From assembly GCA_030727085.1 (NCBI GenBank), contig JANRCF010000052.1:1-21402 (forward strand): 21,402 nucleotides of DNA, read 5' to 3'. The stretch is from Alphaproteobacteria bacterium. Lineage in GTDB: Bacteria; Pseudomonadota; Alphaproteobacteria; Paracaedibacterales; CAIOTO01. Below are positions 1 to 6,453 of the stretch, in pieces (positions within the stretch are counted from its first letter, which is position 1; every line of letters begins with the position of its first letter). The position numbers and the translations under genes were made by a program. The notes beneath the pieces are model-generated. The model was not told the DNA's origin, made no database searches, and saw nothing but the letters and a program-made list of their open reading frames with translations.

Positions 1-82
1 TATGGAAAATAAATAACCCCATTGAGCCTTACCCCAAACCCAGCTACACTGACCTTTATCGCACTCAACGTGACACCTCATT

Positions 83-1387
83 ATGTCTTCTTTTTGGCAA
101 GCCATCCCATTTTGCGGCGCATTACTTAGTTTATCGCTTTTACCATTGCTTGTGCCCGCTATGTGGCACCGGTTTGAAAATCATATTCTTAGCTTTTGGG
201 GAACCTTAAGTGTAGCGGTTATTATGTCATCCACAACGCTTAGCGGCGGCTCACATATACTGTTTGAAACAATATGGAAGGAATATATTCCTTTTGTAGC
301 ACTGATTTTTGCATTATTCACCATCACAGGCGGCATCCACATCCATCTGAATTCACACAGCACACCTTTTAAGAATGTCTGTCTTCTTACATTAGCTTCC
401 TTCATGGCAAGCTTTGTGGGAACAACAGGGGCATCAATTTTGTTTATCAGACCCTTAATACATTTTAACAAAAATCGAACATACATTATACATACGGCTA
501 TCTTTTTCATATTCCTCGTGTCAAACGTCGCTGGATGCTTAACGCCAATTGGTGACCCCCCACTGTTTCTAGGGTATCTTATGAAGGTTCCATTCTTCTG
601 GCCGCTGATCCATTTATGGCAACCATTCTTGTTTGTTTTTTCTGCGCTGCTATTTATCTATTGGTGCATTGATTCTTATTTCTTTAAGCGTGAGAACACA
701 CATAGCGCTGATACACCTTTTAAAATAAGCATAGAAGGAAAGCGAAATATTGCACTTCTCCTCCTTATTATCACTACAGTCATACCCTCACCTAGCTTAC
801 CACCTGCACAGCTTGCCAGTATCTTTGGCGTGCACATTAAATTGCCTGATTGCATCTCAGTTTTTCTATTTCTTAGCATAGGACTTTTATCATACCGCAT
901 CACACCACACCATATTCATAAAAAACAACATTTCAACTTTCATCCCGTCTCTGAAATTGCGCGTGTTTTTTTATGCATCTTCATAACGCTGGCACCTGTC
1001 AGTCAAATGCTTGCCGCAGGAAAGAATGGTCCTTTTGCTCCTCTTTTAAGCCTTATGACAACGGCCAATCCAGCGCCTTACTACTTTTGGCTAACCGGCC
1101 TTTTTTCATCATTTCTGGATAATGCTCCGACATATGTTGTGTTTTTCAAACTTGCTGGTGGAAATGTCACTAATCTTACAACGACTCAGGCACCTATCTT
1201 AATTGCAATTTCACTTGGCGCCGTATTCATGGGTGCGCTAACATATATTGGTAATGCACCAAACTTCATGGTGCGCAGCATTGCAAAACAGCATGGCGTT
1301 CGCATGCCCAGCTTTTTTGGATACATGGGCTGGTCATTATTGATACTGCTACCCATCCTTTTAATTATGAGTTTGATATGGCTATAG
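83..1387 (+). CDS. Sodium:proton antiporter, CitMHS_2/NhaD-like
   Basis: This is a 434-residue polytopic inner-membrane protein, almost entirely hydrophobic helices joined by short loops. Residues 153-166 (LTPIGDPPLFLGYL), 343-354 (SFLDNAPTYVVF) and 385-396 (ALTYIGNAPNFM) are the family signatures I recognise. They contain the Asp/Asn/Gly-Pro elements of the ion-transporter (ArsB/NhaD) superfamily, and the C-terminal RMPSFFGYMGWS stretch is typical of proteins annotated as sodium:proton antiporters (CitMHS_2 Pfam group). The likely role is Na+/H+ exchange at the cytoplasmic membrane; the substrate is inferred from family annotation and could instead be an organic anion. An in-frame TGA at 71-73 makes ATG 83 the first usable ATG, but no Shine-Dalgarno is visible. 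The last 10 bases overlap the peroxiredoxin start, suggesting cotranscription. Confidence 0.85.
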   Translation: MSSFWQAIPFCGALLSLSLLPLLVPAMWHRFENHILSFWGTLSVAVIMSSTTLSGGSHILFETIWKEYIPFVALIFALFTITGGIHIHLNSHSTPFKNVCLLTLASFMASFVGTTGASILFIRPLIHFNKNRTYIIHTAIFFIFLVSNVAGCLTPIGDPPLFLGYLMKVPFFWPLIHLWQPFLFVFSALLFIYWCIDSYFFKRENTHSADTPFKISIEGKRNIALLLLIITTVIPSPSLPPAQLASIFGVHIKLPDCISVFLFLSIGLLSYRITPHHIHKKQHFNFHPVSEIARVFLCIFITLAPVSQMLAAGKNGPFAPLLSLMTTANPAPYYFWLTGLFSSFLDNAPTYVVFFKLAGGNVTNLTTTQAPILIAISLGAVFMGALTYIGNAPNFMVRSIAKQHGVRMPSFFGYMGWSLLILLPILLIMSLIWL

Positions 1388-1860
1388 ATGAATTACTAAA
1401 TCAACCAGTCCCTATGTGTCTTTTACACGATGCAAATGGCCAGGAATTCAACTTGGAATCACACAAAGGACAGCCGATTGTTCTATACTTTTATCCAAAA
1501 GATAATACATCAGGCTGCACTAAACAGGCCTGTGATTTGCGCGACAAACTAGATGAATTCAAACGTCGAAATTGTGTGGTTTTTGGTATTTCAAAAGACG
1601 GATCAGCCTCTCACCAACGCTTTTCATCAAAATTCGATTTAAATTTTCCGTTATTAAGTGACCCAACAGGCGCCTTTTGTGAAGCATTTAATGTTTGGAA
1701 ACAAAAGTCTATGTATGGAAAATTATATTTTGGCATAGAACGGTCGACATTTTATATTGACGATTCATTTATTATCCGTCATATTTGGCCTAAAGTAAAA
1801 GTACCCGAGCATTGGGATCATGTTTTAAAAACAATTGATTCTTTCCAACAAAAGAATTAA
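1378..1860 (+). CDS. bcp: Peroxiredoxin, Bcp/PrxQ family (thiol peroxidase)
   Basis: A 160-residue AhpC/TSA thioredoxin-fold protein that reduces hydrogen peroxide and organic hydroperoxides in the cytoplasm using thioredoxin as donor. The active-site segment YPKDNTSGCTKQAC (residues 39-52) places the peroxidatic Cys47 after the conserved Pro40 and Thr44. The resolving Cys52 lies five residues later, the spacing of atypical 2-Cys Bcp enzymes. The length matches the family (about 150-160 aa). The start overlaps the end of the antiporter by 10 bases and has only a weak GA-rich upstream element, so translational coupling is likely. A 98-base gap separates it from the helicase. Confidence 0.93.
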   Translation: MAIDELLNQPVPMCLLHDANGQEFNLESHKGQPIVLYFYPKDNTSGCTKQACDLRDKLDEFKRRNCVVFGISKDGSASHQRFSSKFDLNFPLLSDPTGAFCEAFNVWKQKSMYGKLYFGIERSTFYIDDSFIIRHIWPKVKVPEHWDHVLKTIDSFQQKN

Positions 1861-1874
1861 TATTATCGTTAATA

Positions 1875-1903
1875 ATACAAATTTTATTTTATTGAATTTG
1901 TAT
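1875..1903. other. AT-rich inverted repeat (hairpin) between bcp and helicase
   Basis: Perfect 9-bp arms ATACAAATT (1875-1883) and AATTTGTAT (1895-1903) flank an 11-base T-rich loop. The stem contains almost no G or C and no clear T-tract follows on the plus strand, so it is a poor intrinsic terminator. It could be an operator or a structured part of the helicase leader. Confidence 0.35.
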
Positions 1904-1944
1904 GCAAGCATGGTTATCTACATAGATTATCTAAAAGAGATTTT

Positions 1945-1949
1945 AAGGA
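1945..1949 (+). promoter_or_regulatory. Shine-Dalgarno supporting a TTG start
   Basis: AAGGA lies nine bases before TTG 1959. This spacing, with the downstream frame beginning directly with a standard DEAD-box N-terminus, supports the TTG as the helicase start. Confidence 0.7.
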
Positions 1950-1958
1950 CTCCGCAAT

Positions 1959-3662
1959 TTGAAACCACTCTCATTTGAACATTTGGGTTTAAACGAACGT
2001 TTATGTCAGCACCTAGTTACACTAGGTTTTAACACACCAACACCAATACAAGAAGAAGCAATCCCATTAGTATTACATGGCCAAGATGTCATTGCATCTG
2101 CGCAAACAGGTAGCGGAAAAACAGCATCGTTCTTACTTCCACTTTTACATATTCTCAACGAGATTCCTTTAAAAGCACGTATGCCTCGCGCTATTATTAT
2201 GGAGCCCACACGAGAGCTTGCTCTACAAGTTTTTGATCAATTCACGCGCTTTTCAGATGGATCATTGAAAGCAGCATTGTTGGTTGGTGGCGAATCCATG
2301 ACGCAGCAAGAACGCGTCCTTAAAACAAATCCAGATGTGCTTATTGCAACACCAGGACGTTTACTTGATTTATGTGAACGTGAAGAACTAATGCTATTTG
2401 GTATTCGCTATGTTGTTATCGACGAAGCTGACCGCATGCTCGATATGGGTTTCCTGCCAGACGTCAAACGCATCATGGAAAAGATTCCTCTTTCCCGCCA
2501 AACAATGCTGTTTAGCGCAACTTTTGATGATGAAATTCGTAAAATGACGCACCAATTTATGTTGGCACCTAAGATCGTCAATATATCACGCGCAGGCAGC
2601 ACAGTAGCGTCAATTGAGCAATACTTTGCAATGGCTGATGACAAGCAAAAACGCAATATTACACGCCATATTATTGCAATGCATGGTACACAAGGTGAGA
2701 CAAAAATCCCAACGATTATTTTTTGCAATCGAAAAACACAAGTTACGACGCTTGTATCATCATTAAGACGCCATAAATTTGCTGCAGATAGTTTGCATGG
2801 TGATTTACAGCAATCAACTAGAAACCAAACCGTTGAGCGTTTTCGAAGTGGTGAAATTCATATTCTTGTTGCAAGCGACATTGCTGCACGTGGCCTTGAC
2901 GTTGAAGACTTAGGACTTGTCATCAATTTTGATGTGCCCGTCAATGCAGAAGACTATGTACACCGTATTGGCCGAACAGGACGTGCAGGCAAATCAGGTT
3001 TTGCGTTTACTCTTGTTGAAAAACGTGATCAAAAGCAATGGAAAGCAATTGAAACACTCACACAACAAGATATTCGTGAATTTGTTGTGCCAGAAGATAT
3101 CCTTAACATGGCAAGCGTTGCAAAGAAATCTCCACAAAAAGAAAGAAATGCAAAGCCAGCTGTGATTGCAGATGCAAGCGTAGAATTATCCACTGAAACT
3201 GCGTTGCCGTCTGTACAGCCAGAAACTAAAAGAAAACGTCCACTTCGCGCGCCACGTAAAATCGCAAAAGAGGAAGTAACCATAACCGCTGACGTTTCCG
3301 CACAAGAGACAATTGTTGAAGTGATACGTGATAATGATCCTGCCATCGATTCATCAAAGAATGCACACCAACATCCAAAGCACGATAAAAAGAATCATAC
3401 ACATCAACAAGAGCCAAGGCACTTCAACCGTGAACCCAATGCGCACAAACATCGCAAAGAACATAGTGATTCCCACAGCCATAATCAGCAATTCAAAGGA
3501 TTTGGTGACGAAGTGCCTACTTTCTTTAAACAAGACAGCTACCGTAAGTTCTTACTTGCAAGCGACACCCCACACGAATTAGTGGCAGAAAATAATAAAA
3601 ATAAATTAACTGAAACACATCAAAAAAACGAAAACCAAACGCGTGATGAGACAACAACATGA
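1959..3662 (+). CDS. DEAD-box ATP-dependent RNA helicase with His-rich tail
   Basis: A 567-residue cytoplasmic RNA helicase, likely acting in ribosome assembly or RNA turnover. The catalytic core (about 1-380) has all canonical motifs: Q-motif (Gln31 in PTPIQ), motif I AQTGSGKT (48-55), Ia PTRELA (83-88), TPGR (131-134), DEAD (155-158), SAT (186-188), ARGLD (310-314) and motif VI HRIGRTGR (335-342). Residues 380-567 are a low-complexity extension, first Lys/Arg-rich and then rich in His, Asn and Gln (about 470-510). It ends with FKGFGDEVPTFF, which resembles a short motif I associate with alphaproteobacterial RhlE-like helicases; that link is from memory. The start is TTG with AAGGA nine bases upstream. 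Its TGA overlaps the dut ATG. It is RhlE/DeaD-like; I cannot assign the exact subfamily. Confidence 0.93.
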   Translation: MKPLSFEHLGLNERLCQHLVTLGFNTPTPIQEEAIPLVLHGQDVIASAQTGSGKTASFLLPLLHILNEIPLKARMPRAIIMEPTRELALQVFDQFTRFSDGSLKAALLVGGESMTQQERVLKTNPDVLIATPGRLLDLCEREELMLFGIRYVVIDEADRMLDMGFLPDVKRIMEKIPLSRQTMLFSATFDDEIRKMTHQFMLAPKIVNISRAGSTVASIEQYFAMADDKQKRNITRHIIAMHGTQGETKIPTIIFCNRKTQVTTLVSSLRRHKFAADSLHGDLQQSTRNQTVERFRSGEIHILVASDIAARGLDVEDLGLVINFDVPVNAEDYVHRIGRTGRAGKSGFAFTLVEKRDQKQWKAIETLTQQDIREFVVPEDILNMASVAKKSPQKERNAKPAVIADASVELSTETALPSVQPETKRKRPLRAPRKIAKEEVTITADVSAQETIVEVIRDNDPAIDSSKNAHQHPKHDKKNHTHQQEPRHFNREPNAHKHRKEHSDSHSHNQQFKGFGDEVPTFFKQDSYRKFLLASDTPHELVAENNKNKLTETHQKNENQTRDETTT

Positions 3663-4099
3663 AGATAAATATACAACGCTTACCGCACGCAGCTAACTTG
3701 CCATTACCGTCATATGCAACAGAAGGAAGTGCAGGCCTTGATCTACATGCCGCAATTCCTACTGATCTAATTATAGGTTCTGGAAAACGTGTACTTGTTC
3801 CAACAGGTTTTGCGATTCAACTTCCCCAAGGGTATGAAGCACAAATCAGATCCCGATCAGGACTTGCTCTTAAACATGGTTTGTTTGTTCTCAACTCCCC
3901 AGCGACAATTGACTCTGATTATCGTGGTGAAATTTTTGTGCTGATCATGAATACTGATGATGACGCATTTGTCATTACGCCAGGCATGCGTTTTGCTCAA
4001 ATGATTATAACAACCTATACAGCTGCTTCATTTTTTGAAGTTGACACATTAACAGAAACAGAACGTGGTCTGGGTAAATTTGGTTCGACGGGTGTATGA
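3659..4099 (+). CDS. dut: dUTP diphosphatase (dUTPase)
   Basis: A 146-residue homotrimeric dUTPase that hydrolyses dUTP to dUMP and pyrophosphate, keeping uracil out of DNA and supplying dTMP synthesis. All five family motifs are present in order: TEGSAGLDL (21-29), RSRSGLA (64-70), ATIDSDYRGE (82-91, with the catalytic Asp inferred to be Asp85), PGMRFAQMI (108-116) and RGLGKFGSTG (136-145), the C-terminal lid. The length is normal. The ATG overlaps the helicase TGA by four bases (ATGA), indicating translational coupling in one transcript. Confidence 0.97.
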   Translation: MKINIQRLPHAANLPLPSYATEGSAGLDLHAAIPTDLIIGSGKRVLVPTGFAIQLPQGYEAQIRSRSGLALKHGLFVLNSPATIDSDYRGEIFVLIMNTDDDAFVITPGMRFAQMIITTYTAASFFEVDTLTETERGLGKFGSTGV

Positions 4100-4122
4100 C
4101 ATTATGTTTCAACCTATGCACG

Positions 4123-4150
4123 GTCATCCTCGGACTTGATTCAAGGATCT
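4123..4150 (+). repeat. Palindromic repeat, left copy (degenerate arm)
   Basis: The left arm CCTCGG pairs imperfectly with TCAAGG, which has two changes from the perfect CCGAGG. It is the inverted partner of 4282-4309. Confidence 0.75.
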
Positions 4151-4190
4151 ATAAAGATGCAAAGGCAAATAGTCTTTTATTTTTTAGTTT

Positions 4191-4211
4191 CCCTCTGACT
4201 TGATCAGAGGG
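4191..4211. repeat. Palindromic repeat, variant-stem copy
   Basis: Arms CCCTCTGA and TCAGAGGG form an 8-bp stem around CTTGA. The core is the same as in the outer copies but the stem differs by a paired change (G:C to T:A), which keeps pairing. Confidence 0.75.
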
Positions 4212-4219
4212 TCCATGGA

Positions 4220-4240
4220 TCCTCCGGTTAAACCGGAGGA
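4220..4240. repeat. Palindromic repeat, CCGG hairpin
   Basis: Arms TCCTCCGGTT and AACCGGAGGA pair perfectly over 10 bp around a single central base. It lacks the GACTTGATC core and is a different palindrome type. Confidence 0.75.
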
Positions 4241-4281
4241 AAACTGAATAAAGAACAAACTGTATGCCGTCTCAACTATAA

Positions 4282-4309
4282 AGATCCTCGGATCAAGTCC
4301 GAGGATGAC
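4282..4309 (-). repeat. Palindromic repeat, right copy (intact)
   Basis: An inverted copy of 4123-4150 with intact arms CCTCGGA and TCCGAGG around its loop. Confidence 0.8.
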
Positions 4310-4325
4310 AATTTTGAGGTTGGTA

Positions 4326-4353
4326 GTTACATTAAATTATCATACACTATAAT
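4326..4353 (+). promoter_or_regulatory. Candidate sigma-70 promoter for the SH3-znuCB operon
   Basis: A consensus -10 TATAAT (4348-4353) sits 16 bases after GTTACA (4326-4331), a 4/6 match to the -35 consensus. Transcription would start about 20 bases before ATG 4382. A 6-bp dyad, AATTAT (4335-4340) and ATAATT (4349-4354), spans the -10 and could be an operator. No Shine-Dalgarno precedes the ATG. Confidence 0.45.
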
Positions 4354-4381
4354 TAATAGAAAAAATGCGCGCTTAAATTTT

Positions 4382-4897
4382 ATGAATAAACTATTTTACT
4401 CTATTCTTTTCACCTTATCTCTTCTAACAATAAATGTGTCAGCGGAACCTCAACCAACGCAGCTTACATTGCCGAGATTTGCAACACTTCGTGCCATAAA
4501 AGCAAACCTGCATGTAGGGCCTGGCCCTAATTATCCTATTAATTGGGTACTTCTCCGTCCTGGCATGCCTCTTGAAATTATTGCGGAATTTGATACGTGG
4601 AGACAAGTTCGAGACTGGCAAGGAACAGAAGGCTGGATACATAAAAGTCTGTTAAAAGGAAAAAGATCCTTTTGGACACTCAGCAAAACACAAGAATTAA
4701 AAGATAAACCAGACGAAAAAGCAAAAACAATTGCATTTGTTGAAGCAGCCGTTATTGGAATCCTTCATGAATGCCAAGCAAAATGGTGTCGCGTTGAAAT
4801 GAAATCTTCTCATGAAACAAACAAAAATAAAAACTATAAAGGTTGGTTGCCACGTCAGGCTATTTGGGGTATTTACCCACACGAGAATAAGCTGTGA
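4382..4897 (+). CDS. Secreted SH3-domain protein (SH3_4 family)
   Basis: A 171-residue protein with an N-terminal Sec signal peptide (MNKLFYSILFTLSLLTINVSA, about 1-21), so it is probably periplasmic. Residues about 35-95 form a bacterial SH3-like domain: the stretch from ATLRAIKANLHVGPGPNYPI through GTEGWIHKSLL is the SH3_4 pattern of alphaproteobacterial proteins. The second half (about 100-165) looks like a second, more diverged SH3-like repeat with CRVEM and GWLPRQAIWGIY. Such domains usually bind peptidoglycan or peptide ligands; the exact role is unknown. The TGA overlaps the GTG of znuC by four bases, placing it at the head of the zinc-transport operon. A functional link to zinc is not shown by the sequence. 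Confidence 0.85.
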   Translation: MNKLFYSILFTLSLLTINVSAEPQPTQLTLPRFATLRAIKANLHVGPGPNYPINWVLLRPGMPLEIIAEFDTWRQVRDWQGTEGWIHKSLLKGKRSFWTLSKTQELKDKPDEKAKTIAFVEAAVIGILHECQAKWCRVEMKSSHETNKNKNYKGWLPRQAIWGIYPHENKL

Positions 4898-5640
4898 GCC
4901 TAGTCACATTATCACATGCAACATACACCTGCCCAACTACGCAGCAACGTCTAGTTGATGACGTAACATTTGATATTAACGATAAAACGATCACAACAAT
5001 CATAGGGCCGAATGGGGCTGGAAAAAGCACACTTCTGCGTTTGATATTGGGGCTACGTTCCCTCTCAACAGGTAGTATTTCACGTAAAAAGGGAATCAAG
5101 CTTGGCTATATGCCACAAAGGCTCAATCTAAATGCAAGCTTGCCTTTAACCGTAGAACGTTTTTTATCGCTCTCTCAATCAGCCACAAAAAACACACGCA
5201 CACATATAACCGCTGTTCTTGAACAAGTGAATGCAGTTTACGCGCTCAAACAGAGCATACACACCTTATCAGGCGGTGAATGGCAGCGTGTGCTGTTAGC
5301 ACGTGCACTATTGCAATCACCTGATTTGCTCGTCTTAGATGAACCCGTGCAAGGCCTGGATTTGGCTGGCCAAGCAGAATTCTACCGCATGTTGCATCAT
5401 ATTAGACATACACTTGGCTGCGCGGTTCTGCATGTATCTCACGACCTACATCTCGTATGGGATGCAAGCGATACTGTTATTTGCCTCAACAAACATATTT
5501 GTTGCATGGGACATCCTGACCATGTGCGACAAGACCCTGTTGTGCAAAGTCTTTTTGGTGGATTTTTGCCATATACGCATCATCACGATCATTGCCATGA
5601 CGGTATCGATCATTCTACTTGTGAGCACGATCATGCTTGA
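4894..5640 (+). CDS. znuC: Zinc ABC transporter ATP-binding protein ZnuC
   Basis: A 248-residue cytoplasmic ATPase that powers high-affinity Zn2+ uptake with ZnuB. ABC motifs are complete: Walker A GPNGAGKST (38-46), Q-loop Gln75 in MPQR, signature LSGGE (125-129), Walker B LLVLDE (145-150), D-loop GLD (154-156) and switch His183 in VSHD. The last about 20 residues are rich in His, Asp and Cys (HHHDHCHDGIDH then CEHDH), a likely metal-sensing or metal-holding tail consistent with zinc. It starts at GTG 4894 overlapping the SH3-gene stop; its end overlaps znuB. The fold could serve Mn or Fe in related transporters, but the His tail and partner favour Zn. Confidence 0.93.
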   Translation: MSLVTLSHATYTCPTTQQRLVDDVTFDINDKTITTIIGPNGAGKSTLLRLILGLRSLSTGSISRKKGIKLGYMPQRLNLNASLPLTVERFLSLSQSATKNTRTHITAVLEQVNAVYALKQSIHTLSGGEWQRVLLARALLQSPDLLVLDEPVQGLDLAGQAEFYRMLHHIRHTLGCAVLHVSHDLHLVWDASDTVICLNKHICCMGHPDHVRQDPVVQSLFGGFLPYTHHHDHCHDGIDHSTCEHDHA

Positions 5641-6439
5641 CCACTTCATCTTATTTTCTCTTGTTGCTGCTGTTTGCTTATCCTTTAGTCTTGCACCGCT
5701 TGGATGTTTTTTGTTGTGGAGACGGCAAGCCTTCTTTGGTGATGCAATGGCACACAGTGCAATGCTTGGTGTTGCGGTTAGCCTGATGTGGAGCGTCACA
5801 CCTTTATGGGGAATATTACTTATTTGTACTATTCTTTCCGCCCTACTTGCCTATGGCCCCCTTATTTTCAAACTACCATCTGATGCATGGCTCGGGCTCT
5901 TATCGTATACCCTCATGGCCATTGCATTTATCGTAATGCGATCATTACCACGTGGCGGCGCAAAAGGCGGCGCAAGCGTGGAGCAATTTTTATTTGGTGA
6001 TTTATTGCTGCTCAACATATCTGACATAATCGTTCTTGTCGGTATAACGTTAGTCGTAGTGGCATTTTTGTTTTTATTTTGGCGAAAGCTGATTCTAATC
6101 ACGCTTGATTCCGATTGGGCGTCTGTCGAAGGCATCGCGCCTCATCATATGACATTCGTATTTTTATTGATGCTGTCATGCGTGGTGGCGGCTACACTGC
6201 CCATTGTTGGCGCATTACTCGTTCCAGGATTGATGTTATTACCTGGGGCATCTGCCGCGCAGTTCTCACGTTCACCCGAAGGTATGATTCGTCGAGCCAT
6301 CTTTATGGCATTACTTATGCTTATTGGCGGAATAAGCTTAGGATTTCATATGGACTGGCCTGTTGGACCAGCTAGTATCGTTGTTGGATTCGGATTATTT
6401 CTAGGTGGACGAATAGTGCCGCGTGCTTTTCGGCGCTAA
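5633..6439 (+). CDS. znuB: Zinc ABC transporter permease ZnuB
   Basis: A 268-residue ABC-3 family inner-membrane permease forming the Zn2+ channel with ZnuC. Several membrane helices are evident, and the N-terminal APLGCFLLWRRQAFFGDAMAHSAMLGVA stretch is characteristic of ZnuB/MntB permeases. The open frame extends upstream to 5339, but those residues lie inside znuC and are unrelated to the family. ATG 5633 (MLDHFILF) gives the normal length and an 8-base overlap with znuC; ATG 5597 is a less likely alternative. No znuA follows: the next gene is convergent, so the periplasmic zinc-binding protein must be elsewhere or absent. Confidence 0.9.
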   Translation: MLDHFILFSLVAAVCLSFSLAPLGCFLLWRRQAFFGDAMAHSAMLGVAVSLMWSVTPLWGILLICTILSALLAYGPLIFKLPSDAWLGLLSYTLMAIAFIVMRSLPRGGAKGGASVEQFLFGDLLLLNISDIIVLVGITLVVVAFLFLFWRKLILITLDSDWASVEGIAPHHMTFVFLLMLSCVVAATLPIVGALLVPGLMLLPGASAAQFSRSPEGMIRRAIFMALLMLIGGISLGFHMDWPVGPASIVVGFGLFLGGRIVPRAFRR

Positions 6440-6453
6440 CCTTTGTCTTTCAC

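Larger units (their letters stand above)
4123..4309. repeat. Cluster of REP/BIME-like palindromic elements
   Basis: This composite of four short palindromes fills the dut to SH3-gene gap. The outer two (4123-4150 and 4282-4309) are 28-bp inverted copies of each other with two mismatches, and begin or end with GTCATCCTCGGACTTGAT. Two further hairpins lie between them at 4191-4211 and 4220-4240. Three of the four share the GACTTGATC core. Interspersed palindromes with this core are common in alphaproteobacterial genomes. The arrangement resembles paired REP sequences, which are often mobilised in trans by a RAYT transposase; none is encoded here. It may also end or stabilise the dut transcript. 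Confidence 0.8.

Noticed and set aside
181..510. Minus-strand open frame inside the antiporter
   Set aside because: It is antisense to a clear membrane-protein gene and has no recognisable domain; open complementary frames are expected opposite hydrophobic coding.
4123..4309. CRISPR array
   Set aside because: The repeats are inverted and palindromic, few in number and irregularly spaced, with no cas genes.
4364..4375. Three-codon upstream frame (ATG CGC GCT TAA) before the SH3 gene
   Set aside because: It has no ribosome-binding site; frames this short occur by chance in a leader.
5339..5632. 98-residue N-terminal extension of znuB
   Set aside because: It lies within znuC in another frame and does not resemble permease sequence; ATG 5633 gives the family length.
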